Position numbers and translations under genes: made by a program. From Bacteroidales bacterium (lineage in GTDB: Bacteria > Bacteroidota > Bacteroidia > Bacteroidales > UBA932): 12,274 bases of DNA. The notes beneath the pieces were generated by a model, which was given only the letters and a program-made list of their open reading frames with translations, was not told the origin of the DNA and searched no databases. The DNA lies in contig JAFZMA010000218.1 of assembly GCA_017551215.1 (NCBI GenBank), forward strand, positions 1-12,274, written 5' to 3'. This document shows positions 1-6,440 of this stretch, piece after piece. Position 1 is the first letter of the stretch, and each line of letters begins with the position of its first letter.

Positions 1-63
1 ATAACCTTAACGCTCCTGGACCGGAACGGCCAGGCTCTGGACACGGTAACGATAAGCAAGTGA
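1..63 (+). CDS. C-terminal end of an unidentified forward gene (partial)
   Basis: Frame 1 is open from the left edge for 20 codons and stops at TGA 61-63. The residues read ITLTLLDRNGQALDTVTISK. The alternating hydrophobic and polar pattern looks like the closing strands of a beta-rich protein, but this is too little to name a family. The stop lies 6 bases before the stop of the convergent TPR gene, which is the spacing expected of two real genes meeting tail to tail. No other frame here is equally plausible. It could still be a chance open frame, because only 60 coding bases are visible. Confidence 0.5.
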   Translation: MTLTLLDRNGQALDTVTISK

Positions 64-69
64 TGGAAT

Positions 70-2103
70 TTACTGCTTCTTGATGCAGTATTTGCTGATT
101 ACGCTGTACGCCTCTTCTACGCCAAGCTCTCCGGCCTTGCTCATATCCAGGCATCCTTTCTCGCTGTCTTTCAGATAGATCAGCACCAATCCCCTGTTAT
201 AGTACGCTTCCGGCAAGGACGGATAGAGCTGTATGGCCTTGGTGTACTGGAGAATGGCTTCCGGAAGGTCTGAAGACAGGGTGTAGAGGTTTCCGAGATT
301 ATAGTAGGCGTATGGGAATTCTGGCATAAGCTGGGTAGCCTTTGTCATATCGTGAATAGCCGCGGTGTAGTCATAATTTGAACGGTTATCGTTTACTCTG
401 GCTCTGGCCGTGCGGGAATTGTCCAGACTCAGAACCTGAACGTTCATCTCCATAGAGGAAATGAAGTCTATCATTTCCGCCTGCAGAGCACCCCTGTTAA
501 TGTAGAAGAACGGATTTTCCGGCTGCAGGCTCACGGCTTTGTCGTAATCTCCCAGAGCCTCGTTGTAGCGGTTCTGGGAATCGTTAACCAAAGCCCTTGA
601 GAAATAGACCAGTGCATTTATGGCCTCTTCCCGTTCCGCCATCTTTGAGATAGCTTTGCTCAAGGAATCTCTCTGTTTTTTCTGGGTACGGTCCAGTTCC
701 CGGGCATCGTATGAATGCCTTATGGCAGCAAGCCTGGATGCCACAGGCAGGTCCTCTATGAAGTCCTCCATCCGGATGGACTCATACTTTCCGTCCATAG
801 CCATTTTCTCCTGGCGTTTCTCCGCAAGGTTGAACTTGAACAACGGCTTGAGCTGTATGTCCACATCCCTGTACTGAAGAAGCTCGTTGTTGGAGAAATC
901 CCTCTTGGCAAAATCCGAATCCAGGGCTATCATCTGGTCAAACCTCTTGGTCGTGTCCGCAAAATTCTGGGCAGAAATGGAATCCCTTGTCTTGTAGCGG
1001 TATTCCTTAACCTTCTCCTTGGCTATCTCCTCATCTCTGCGGGCGGAATTGTACTGCCCAAGGTGAGCCTTGGCGTAGGCCCTGTTCATATAGGCCTTGG
1101 CAAAATCCGGATACAGGTTAATGCACTGGGAATAATCGTCCATGGCATCTCTGTAGCGCTTCATCTGGAGGAAAACAGCCGCACGGTTGAAGTATGCCAG
1201 AACATTCTGCGGATTGACCGCAATCACCCTGTCGTAATCATCCAGAGCATTGTCCAGATCCCCTATCTGGGAGCGGATTAAAGCCCTGTTGTACAAAGTC
1301 AGCGCATTCCCGGGCTCATACTCCAGCACCTTGTTCAAATCCTCCAGCGCGCCGTTGATGTTCTTTTTCTCATAGCGGATTATGGCGCGGTTAAAGTAAG
1401 CGAACGTGTTTGCAGTATCAAGTTTGACAGCCCTGTCCAAATCAGATATGGCAAGGGAATCGTTCCCCTGCATGAAATAAATCCTGGATCTTCTGATATA
1501 GCCTTCCGGGTCGTTGATATTCAGACTGATGGCCTTGTTGTAATCTTCCAGGGCCTTGAGCGTGTCTCCAAGGAAAGTGTATGCCGCTCCCCTGTTCAGA
1601 TAGGCATCAGGCTCATTCTTTTCATGGCGTATGAACCTGTTAAAATCCTCCACCGCCTTGTCGAACTGCTGGCTCAGGAAATAAGTAACCCCTCTGCTGA
1701 AATAAAGGCCCGTGTAGCTCGGCCTCAAATCCACCGCCTCTTCCAGATCCTTCAGCGCCGCCTCATACTTTCCGGTGCGGCTCAGAGTGATGGCCCTGTA
1801 ATGGTAGGCTGGAGTATATAAAGGGTTAAGGCTCAGCGATTTGTCGAAGTCCCTCTCCGCCCCTATGAAATCGCCGAGATTGTACTTTGCTATGCCCCGG
1901 AAAAAATAGGCATCATACAGAGTGGTGTCTATCCTTACCAGAGTGTTGAAATTGTCTATCGCGGAGGAATATTTTCCATCTATCAGAAGCTGCCTTCCCC
2001 TCAGAAAGAACTGGTCTATATCATATTGCGCAAAGCCCCTAGCAGGCACCAGAGAGGCCAGCACCCAAACAACAAAGGCTATTGTCAAACTCTTTTTCTT
2101 CAT
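70..2103 (-). CDS. exported tetratricopeptide-repeat (TPR) protein
   Basis: 677 residues from the ATG at 2103. A Lys-rich start (MKKKS) and a hydrophobic stretch ending near GFAQ (residues 1-26) form a signal peptide, so the protein should act in the periplasm or at the outer membrane. An ATG 11 codons upstream (2136) would put an Arg-rich leader before the signal peptide and is less likely. About ten consecutive 34-residue TPR units run from about residue 32 to 370, with repeated signatures such as AYFNRA and ALEDYNKAI. A charged linker without clear repeats follows (about 370-495). Four more units run from 497 to the end, closing with KGCLDMSKAGELG, a common end of TPR arrays. TPR arrays bind proteins or peptides; no enzyme domain is seen. 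The gene stands alone, convergent with the partial gene on its 3' side and divergent from the AT-rich region on its 5' side. The partner is unknown. Confidence 0.93.
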   Translation of the reverse strand: MKKKSLTIAFVVWVLASLVPARGFAQYDIDQFFLRGRQLLIDGKYSSAIDNFNTLVRIDTTLYDAYFFRGIAKYNLGDFIGAERDFDKSLSLNPLYTPAYHYRAITLSRTGKYEAALKDLEEAVDLRPSYTGLYFSRGVTYFLSQQFDKAVEDFNRFIRHEKNEPDAYLNRGAAYTFLGDTLKALEDYNKAISLNINDPEGYIRRSRIYFMQGNDSLAISDLDRAVKLDTANTFAYFNRAIIRYEKKNINGALEDLNKVLEYEPGNALTLYNRALIRSQIGDLDNALDDYDRVIAVNPQNVLAYFNRAAVFLQMKRYRDAMDDYSQCINLYPDFAKAYMNRAYAKAHLGQYNSARRDEEIAKEKVKEYRYKTRDSISAQNFADTTKRFDQMIALDSDFAKRDFSNNELLQYRDVDIQLKPLFKFNLAEKRQEKMAMDGKYESIRMEDFIEDLPVASRLAAIRHSYDARELDRTQKKQRDSLSKAISKMAEREEAINALVYFSRALVNDSQNRYNEALGDYDKAVSLQPENPFFYINRGALQAEMIDFISSMEMNVQVLSLDNSRTARARVNDNRSNYDYTAAIHDMTKATQLMPEFPYAYYNLGNLYTLSSDLPEAILQYTKAIQLYPSLPEAYYNRGLVLIYLKDSEKGCLDMSKAGELGVEEAYSVISKYCIKKQ

Positions 2104-2143
2104 CCGGAAAACTCTTCCCCTGCCGGGGCAATCCATATCTATG

Positions 2144-2151
2144 CAAAGATA
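2144..2151 (-). promoter_or_regulatory. putative -7 box for the TPR gene
   Basis: Read on the reverse strand this is TATCTTTG, an exact match to the Bacteroides -7 consensus TAnnTTTG. It lies 40 bases upstream of the preferred ATG at 2103 and 7 bases before the alternative ATG at 2136. I found no good TTTG-type -33 element at the usual 19-21 base distance, so the call rests on the -7 box and its position. Confidence 0.5.
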
Positions 2152-2266
2152 ATGCTAATCCAATTCATTGCTACGGCAATAGACCATTTTTTTAATGCTA
2201 CAATTGGAGGAGTTTATAAAAAATACTATTTTTAAGGCAAGGAACAACTCTAATCGCAAAACAACG

Positions 2267-2335
2267 ATGAAACAAACATTCCTATCCCTTTTATTATTTT
2301 TCACACTGTCAAGCAGTAGTATAAAAGATTTATAA
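2267..2335 (+). pseudogene. 22-residue signal-peptide-like frame, possible gene remnant or small peptide
   Basis: ATG 2267 to TAA 2333-2335 encodes MKQTFLSLLLFFTLSSS followed by SIKDL. A lysine near the start, a Leu/Phe-rich core and a Ser-rich end are what a Sec signal peptide looks like. There is no mature protein behind it. The frame shifted by two bases relative to it is open from 2320 to the TAA at 2431-2433, adding 37 codons. Together these could be the decayed 5' end of an exported-protein gene broken by a frameshift. The frame could also be a genuine small hydrophobic peptide, or chance in AT-rich DNA. No strong ribosome binding site precedes it. Confidence 0.25.
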
Positions 2336-2368
2336 AGGATTACAATTATCACAGGACACATCAAGGTA

Positions 2369-2400
2369 TTGGAAGGCAGATTCCAGCAGAACTGTTTTTG
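2369..2400 (+). promoter_or_regulatory. weak candidate promoter for the orphan exported gene
   Basis: TTG at 2369-2371 is followed after 21 bases by TGTTTTTG at 2393-2400, one base off the TAnnTTTG -7 consensus. The spacing fits the Bacteroides pattern. It would give an untranslated leader of roughly 70-75 bases before the ATG at 2480. No better match lies between here and the gene, but a one-mismatch hit in AT-rich DNA is weak evidence. Confidence 0.25.
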
Positions 2401-2479
2401 CGGCCAGAAAATACCGGCTTAACTAAAAATTAATGGCAATCTGTCTAAAAAACGATAGTAGTGTAAAAGAGATAATTAT

Positions 2480-3370
2480 ATGATCCAAACAATGCGAACT
2501 AGTTACAGGTATTTGTTGTTAATTTTATTTCTAACAACAATAACAATCACTAATAATAGTCTTGTTGTACTTGGTCAAACTAATAAAAACAATGAATTAT
2601 ATAGTTTAATTGTAACCGCATTTAATAATTACTACGACTCTGTTATCGTAGTTAATCCTGCCATAAGCAAGACTATAGGAATTGACATAAATGGTTTACC
2701 TTTAGGTTTTAATTTTGACAGTATACATGCATCTAATCTGTTTTCAAGTACTCTATTTAGCACCAATTCAAAGAATAATAGACGATTACTAAAAAAAGGA
2801 CTATCTTTAATTAACATAGAGTATCATCTTGGAGATTCCTCTATACAAATTGTGCTATATAGGAAATTATTTGTTTTATCAAAAAAGAAACTGTTGTCGA
2901 GTATTCAAGATTCAAGTTCATTATATTTTGAGGCTTCAAATAACGGATGGATGAAGTCAGCGAATCGGAACAATCTTAAAGATACAATGAACTCTTTATT
3001 AGTTTACTGCATTAATCATTTAGACTCATGTAAATCAGTCCATTCCCCATTCGAAACAAGCAAAGAATCTTATTTGAATGCTGAACACTTTCAGATTGGT
3101 TTTCCGTTTAATAAAGTAAGAATAGAACCTATTCGATATGATCAAATAAGAAAGAATCATAAGAATAATACTATCGGTGTGTGGGATCTTAGCATATACC
3201 TTAATTACCCCTCTTTGATTATTTCATTTAGGCCTACAAGCATAAAGTATAAGAGAACTAAGTTTTACAATATCGTTAATAATGAAGACATATTTGCCTA
3301 CGAATTCATCTACTCTTCGCCACATAAACAATGGGAGCTTGTTAGGATTAGAAATCCATTTAATGGATAG
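2480..3370 (+). CDS. unrecognised exported protein, AT-rich orphan gene
   Basis: 296 residues. I do not recognise the family. The start ATG follows AAAGAGATAATTAT, a purine-rich stretch at usable distance; a second ATG 4 codons on (2492) is an alternative. Residues 1-33 contain Arg6 and Arg10 followed by a hydrophobic run ending near VVLGQ. This reads as a signal peptide or an N-terminal membrane anchor; there is no lipobox cysteine. The rest is rich in Asn, Ser, Tyr and Lys, with no further membrane segment. The only cysteines are Cys177 and Cys184, seven residues apart. The C-terminal third (about 203-295) has several short beta-like stretches with aromatic residues (VWDLSIYL, SLIISF, YEFIYSS, WELVRIRNP), suggesting a small folded beta domain. 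Codons and bases differ sharply from neighbours: TTA, AAT and ATA dominate and one sampled 60-base line is 25% GC. That suggests recent transfer or a fast-evolving lineage gene. It ends 48 bases before the next gene's start and faces the same way. A role cannot be assigned. Confidence 0.75.
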   Translation: MIQTMRTSYRYLLLILFLTTITITNNSLVVLGQTNKNNELYSLIVTAFNNYYDSVIVVNPAISKTIGIDINGLPLGFNFDSIHASNLFSSTLFSTNSKNNRRLLKKGLSLINIEYHLGDSSIQIVLYRKLFVLSKKKLLSSIQDSSSLYFEASNNGWMKSANRNNLKDTMNSLLVYCINHLDSCKSVHSPFETSKESYLNAEHFQIGFPFNKVRIEPIRYDQIRKNHKNNTIGVWDLSIYLNYPSLIISFRPTSIKYKRTKFYNIVNNEDIFAYEFIYSSPHKQWELVRIRNPFNG

Positions 3371-3404
3371 TTCTGTGTTTTAAAATAATTCTCAAGAAAA
3401 GTAA

Positions 3405-3412
3405 TAACTTTG
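3405..3412 (+). promoter_or_regulatory. putative -7 box for the M28-uvrB-relA operon
   Basis: TAACTTTG is an exact match to TAnnTTTG and lies just 6 bases before the ATG at 3419. Transcription from it would give a message with almost no leader. The -33 region is T-rich (TGTTTTAAA) but has no clean TTTG. It lies in the 48-base gap after the orphan gene, where no terminator is obvious, so read-through from upstream is also possible. Confidence 0.5.
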
Positions 3413-3418
3413 CCAACT

Positions 3419-4408
3419 ATGGGTCCTGTAAGGAGGAATACGGTTTTCAAGGTTGCAGTTTTGGCCGGAATGATTTTTCTGGCAGCAACGCTGTTTGCGC
3501 AGAATCCCATGGACAATGCGGCGGCGCTTATTACAAAGCAAGGGTTGAGAAACACGGTGGCTACGCTCACATCCCCGGATTGCAAGGGAAGGGAAAGCGG
3601 AACAGAGGAGATTGGAGTGGCCAGAAGGCATATAAGCACCACCATGAACATTTATGGAATAGGAAAGATTGGAGATAGCCGCTCCTACGGATTCTGGTAC
3701 TGGAAAGGCTCTGAGAGGGCGCTGGGAATCAATGTAATCGGAATGATAGCAGCAGATTCCTTTGTGGAGAATCCAGAGACTATAGTAATTGGAGCGCACT
3801 ACGACCATCTGGGAGTACTGGACGGAAGAGTATATCCAGGAGCAGACAACAACTCTTCTGGAGTGGCGGCTATGCTGGAGATTGGAAAAGCATTGGTTGC
3901 CCTGAGAAAATCTGGCTTAGCGATAAAGCAAAACATATTGTTTGTGGCCTTTGACGCAAAGGAACAGAATTGCACAGGAAGCAGCAATCTACTGAAAGAC
4001 AAGGTAGTTGAGCCTTCTTCCATATCTCTGATGATAAACCTGGACCAGATAGGAACAACCCTGGCACCGCCAAAGGAAGCCAAGACGGATGGCCTGCTTC
4101 CGAAGAACTATCTTCTGGTTCTTGGAGCGGATGAAAAAATGCAGAAGCTTTTTGAAAGCTGCAACACTGGTGAAGACAGCCTTGTCCTGGACTTCTCCTA
4201 TTACGGCAACCAGAGAATTTACGACCTTATCAATGGCATGGGAGACCAGACTTCCTTCCGGTCTTATGGCATACCTTCTATTCTGGTAACCAGCGGAGTA
4301 CACAAGCACACCAACAAGACCACGGACACTGCGGATACAATAAACTTCAATGCCCTTACTCAGCGATGCAGATTCCTGCTGAAGGTCATCTGTACATTAG
4401 TGAATTAG
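3419..4408 (+). CDS. divergent exported M28-family metallopeptidase-like protein
   Basis: 329 residues from ATG 3419. A TTG three codons earlier lies inside the promoter box, and ATG 3470 would cut the signal peptide short. Residues 1-28 form a Sec signal peptide (Arg5, Arg6, hydrophobic core, LFAQ), so it works outside the cytoplasm. The M28 fold is clear: IVIGAHYDHLG (His127, Asp129), GADNNSSGVA (141-150), FVAFDAKEQ (175-183), MINLDQIG (205-212), GIPSILVTSG (284-293) and a C-terminal TTDTADTIN. Family members are zinc aminopeptidases or carboxypeptidases. Aligned to the Aeromonas aminopeptidase from memory, the bridging Asp is Asn144, the general-base Glu is Lys181 and the last zinc His is Asn299; His127, Glu182 and Asp209 remain. 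It may therefore be inactive, use nearby residues (Asp143, His295, His297), or belong to a Bacteroidales subfamily with altered chemistry. It is the first gene of an apparent operon, 7 bases before uvrB. Substrate unknown. Confidence 0.88.
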   Translation: MGPVRRNTVFKVAVLAGMIFLAATLFAQNPMDNAAALITKQGLRNTVATLTSPDCKGRESGTEEIGVARRHISTTMNIYGIGKIGDSRSYGFWYWKGSERALGINVIGMIAADSFVENPETIVIGAHYDHLGVLDGRVYPGADNNSSGVAAMLEIGKALVALRKSGLAIKQNILFVAFDAKEQNCTGSSNLLKDKVVEPSSISLMINLDQIGTTLAPPKEAKTDGLLPKNYLLVLGADEKMQKLFESCNTGEDSLVLDFSYYGNQRIYDLINGMGDQTSFRSYGIPSILVTSGVHKHTNKTTDTADTINFNALTQRCRFLLKVICTLVN

Positions 4409-4415
4409 GAAAGAG

Positions 4416-6437
4416 ATGGAATTCAAGATAGACTCCAGATACAAGCCAACGGGAGACCAGCCGGAAGCCATAGACGCAATTGTGCGGGCTATTGAGGACG
4501 GCGAGAAGGCCGTAACGCTTCTGGGAGTAACCGGAAGCGGCAAGACCTTCACCATGGCCAACGCCATTGCAAGGCTGGGGCGTCCTGCGCTCATTCTCAG
4601 CCACAACAAGACCCTGGCCGCGCAGCTTTACGGAGAGTTCAAATCCTTCTTTCCAGAAAACGCCGTAGAGTATTTTGTCTCCTACTACGACTATTACCAG
4701 CCAGAAGCCTACATCCCTACAACAGACACTTACATAGAGAAAGACCTCTCCATCAATGACGAGATAGACAGGCTCAGGATTGCGGCATCCGCTTCTCTGC
4801 TCTCAGGCAGGAGAGACATTGTGGTAATATCCTCCGTATCTTGCCTTTACGGCATAGGCAACCCGTCCGATTTTCACGCCAATACCATAACGCTGCATCA
4901 GGGAGAATCCATGTCCAGAAACACTTTCCTTTACAAACTGGTAGACAGCATGTATTCCCGCAGCGATGTGGAATTCAAACGCGGTACATTCCGTGTAAAC
5001 GGAGACAGCGTGGATATCTATCTGGCTTACGGAGAGGAAGGTGCAAGGGTTGTGTTCTTCGGTAACCAGGTGGAGGAGATTGAAATATTTGATCCCGTAA
5101 GCGGAGCCACTAAAGAGTATAGGGAACAGATTTCCATATATCCAGCCAACATATTTTCAACTACAAGGGAAAGGACTGCCCTGGCTGTAAAGCAGATTCA
5201 GGACGACCTTGTAAAGCAGTACGACTACTTCATGGAGATAGGCAAGAGCCACGAGGCCAACCGCCTGAAACAGAGGGTGGAGTACGATCTTGAGATGATT
5301 AAGGAACTTGGCTGGTGCCCGGGCATAGAGAACTATTCACGCTACTTCGACGGCAGGGCTGCCGGAACAAGGCCGTTCTGCCTTTTAGATTACTTCCCTA
5401 AGGACTACATCACGTTCATAGACGAGAGCCATGTTACGGTTCCTCAGATAAGGGCAATGAGCGGAGGAGACCGTTCCAGAAAGCAGACGCTTATCGAGTA
5501 CGGCTTTCGTCTGCCGGCAGCCGCGGACAACCGTCCTCTGCGCTTTGAGGAATTCCAGGCAATGACCAACCAGACCGTGTACGTAAGTGCAACTCCGGCA
5601 GACTTTGAACTGGAGGAAAGCCAAGGACTTATCGCCGAGCAAGTTGTGCGTCCTACAGGTCTTCTGGATCCTCCGGTAATTGTGCGTCCAACCAAAAACC
5701 AGATAGATGACCTTATGGAAGAGATTGCAAAGAGGGCGGAAAGGGACGAGCGTATTCTGGTTACAACACTCACCAAGAGAATGGCGGAAGACCTGGACAA
5801 ATATCTTTCCAGAAATGGAGTCAGATGCAGTTACATCCATTCGGATGTGGAGACTATGGAAAGAATCCAGATTATTGAAGACTTCCAGAGAGGCATGTTT
5901 GATGTTCTGATTGGCGTGAACCTCCTGAGGGAAGGCCTTGACCTTCCGCAGGTTTCCCTGGTTGCCATTCTGGATGCGAACAAGGAGGGCTTCCTCAGGA
6001 GCACCACCGCACTGACCCAGACAGCAGGGCGTGCTGCACGTAACCTGAACGGTTGCGTCATCATGTATGCGGACACCATAACCCGTAGCATGAGGGAAAC
6101 CATAGACGAGACAAACCGCCGCAGAAAAAAGCAAATGGAATACAACAGGGTCAACAATATAACCCCTACCCAGATAGAAAAGACGGAAAGGAACGTGCTT
6201 GGCCGTGACAGGACTCTGGCGGAGATTGCATCCAGATTCGAGATGCCTGATGCAGAGAGCGTTGCAAACGACCCTATAATAGCGTCTATGGATACTGCAT
6301 CGCTGAGGAAGAGTATAGAAAGCTCAAGAATAAAGATGGAGAGCGCCGCAAAGGAACTGGACTTTGCCTCGGCAGCCCGCTACAGAGACGAGATGAACGC
6401 ACTGAAGGAACTGCTTTCAAAACGCGGAGGGCATTAA
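4416..6437 (+). CDS. uvrB: UvrABC system protein B (excinuclease subunit)
   Basis: 673 residues, the usual full length. UvrB receives damaged DNA from UvrA, verifies the lesion by inserting a beta-hairpin between the strands, and recruits UvrC for incision in nucleotide excision repair in the cytoplasm. Visible features in order: TGDQPEAI near the start (12-19), Walker A GVTGSGKT (37-44, Lys43), the Tyr-rich hairpin VSYYDYYQPEAY (88-99), Walker B/DEAD-type DESH (336-339), helicase motif VI QTAGRAARN (535-543), and a C-terminal UVR motif (about 630-667) that contacts UvrC. All look intact. The ATG follows AGGAAAGAG, a reasonable ribosome binding site that overlaps the stop of the M28 gene. It lies 7 bases after that gene and 3 bases before the RelA/SpoT gene, so the three are probably cotranscribed. 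No uvrA or uvrC is in the window, and no LexA-type operator is evident. Confidence 0.98.
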   Translation: MEFKIDSRYKPTGDQPEAIDAIVRAIEDGEKAVTLLGVTGSGKTFTMANAIARLGRPALILSHNKTLAAQLYGEFKSFFPENAVEYFVSYYDYYQPEAYIPTTDTYIEKDLSINDEIDRLRIAASASLLSGRRDIVVISSVSCLYGIGNPSDFHANTITLHQGESMSRNTFLYKLVDSMYSRSDVEFKRGTFRVNGDSVDIYLAYGEEGARVVFFGNQVEEIEIFDPVSGATKEYREQISIYPANIFSTTRERTALAVKQIQDDLVKQYDYFMEIGKSHEANRLKQRVEYDLEMIKELGWCPGIENYSRYFDGRAAGTRPFCLLDYFPKDYITFIDESHVTVPQIRAMSGGDRSRKQTLIEYGFRLPAAADNRPLRFEEFQAMTNQTVYVSATPADFELEESQGLIAEQVVRPTGLLDPPVIVRPTKNQIDDLMEEIAKRAERDERILVTTLTKRMAEDLDKYLSRNGVRCSYIHSDVETMERIQIIEDFQRGMFDVLIGVNLLREGLDLPQVSLVAILDANKEGFLRSTTALTQTAGRAARNLNGCVIMYADTITRSMRETIDETNRRRKKQMEYNRVNNITPTQIEKTERNVLGRDRTLAEIASRFEMPDAESVANDPIIASMDTASLRKSIESSRIKMESAAKELDFASAARYRDEMNALKELLSKRGGH

Positions 6438-6440
6438 AGT

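Larger units (their letters stand above)
2152..2479. other. AT-rich intergenic region between divergent genes
   Basis: 328 bases between the TPR promoter box and the next forward gene. Apart from the short frame at 2267-2335, I see no convincing gene. It contains an AT-only 15-base palindrome at 2219-2233 (AAAAATA-C-TATTTTT). A nested inverted repeat joins CTTTTAT 2288-2294 to ATAAAAG 2321-2327, with an inner ACTG/CAGT pair at 2305-2308 and 2314-2317. Neither is followed by the T-run that would make a clear intrinsic terminator in either direction. A reverse-strand frame of 69 codons (2155-2364) is hydrophobic but has no family features. The stretch may be old gene debris or a plain divergent promoter region. 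Confidence 0.5.

Noticed and set aside
715..1281. Forward open frame of 188 codons opposite the TPR gene
   Set aside because: It mirrors the repeated TPR codons on the other strand; periodic sequence produces long antisense frames and nothing recognisable is encoded.
2155..2364. Reverse-strand frame of 69 codons upstream of the TPR gene
   Set aside because: It has no ribosome binding site or family features, and its composition is typical of AT-rich DNA. It would also lie just upstream of the TPR promoter box.
3354..3368. 15-base palindrome (ATCCATT-T-AATGGAT) overlapping the end of the orphan gene
   Set aside because: As a hairpin the stem is only about 6 weak pairs and no T-run follows, so it is not a credible terminator. 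One short palindrome in AT-rich DNA is expected by chance.
5385..6134. Reverse-strand open frame of 249 codons opposite uvrB
   Set aside because: It lies wholly inside the intact uvrB gene, has no family features or signal peptide, and is explained by the codon use of the forward gene.
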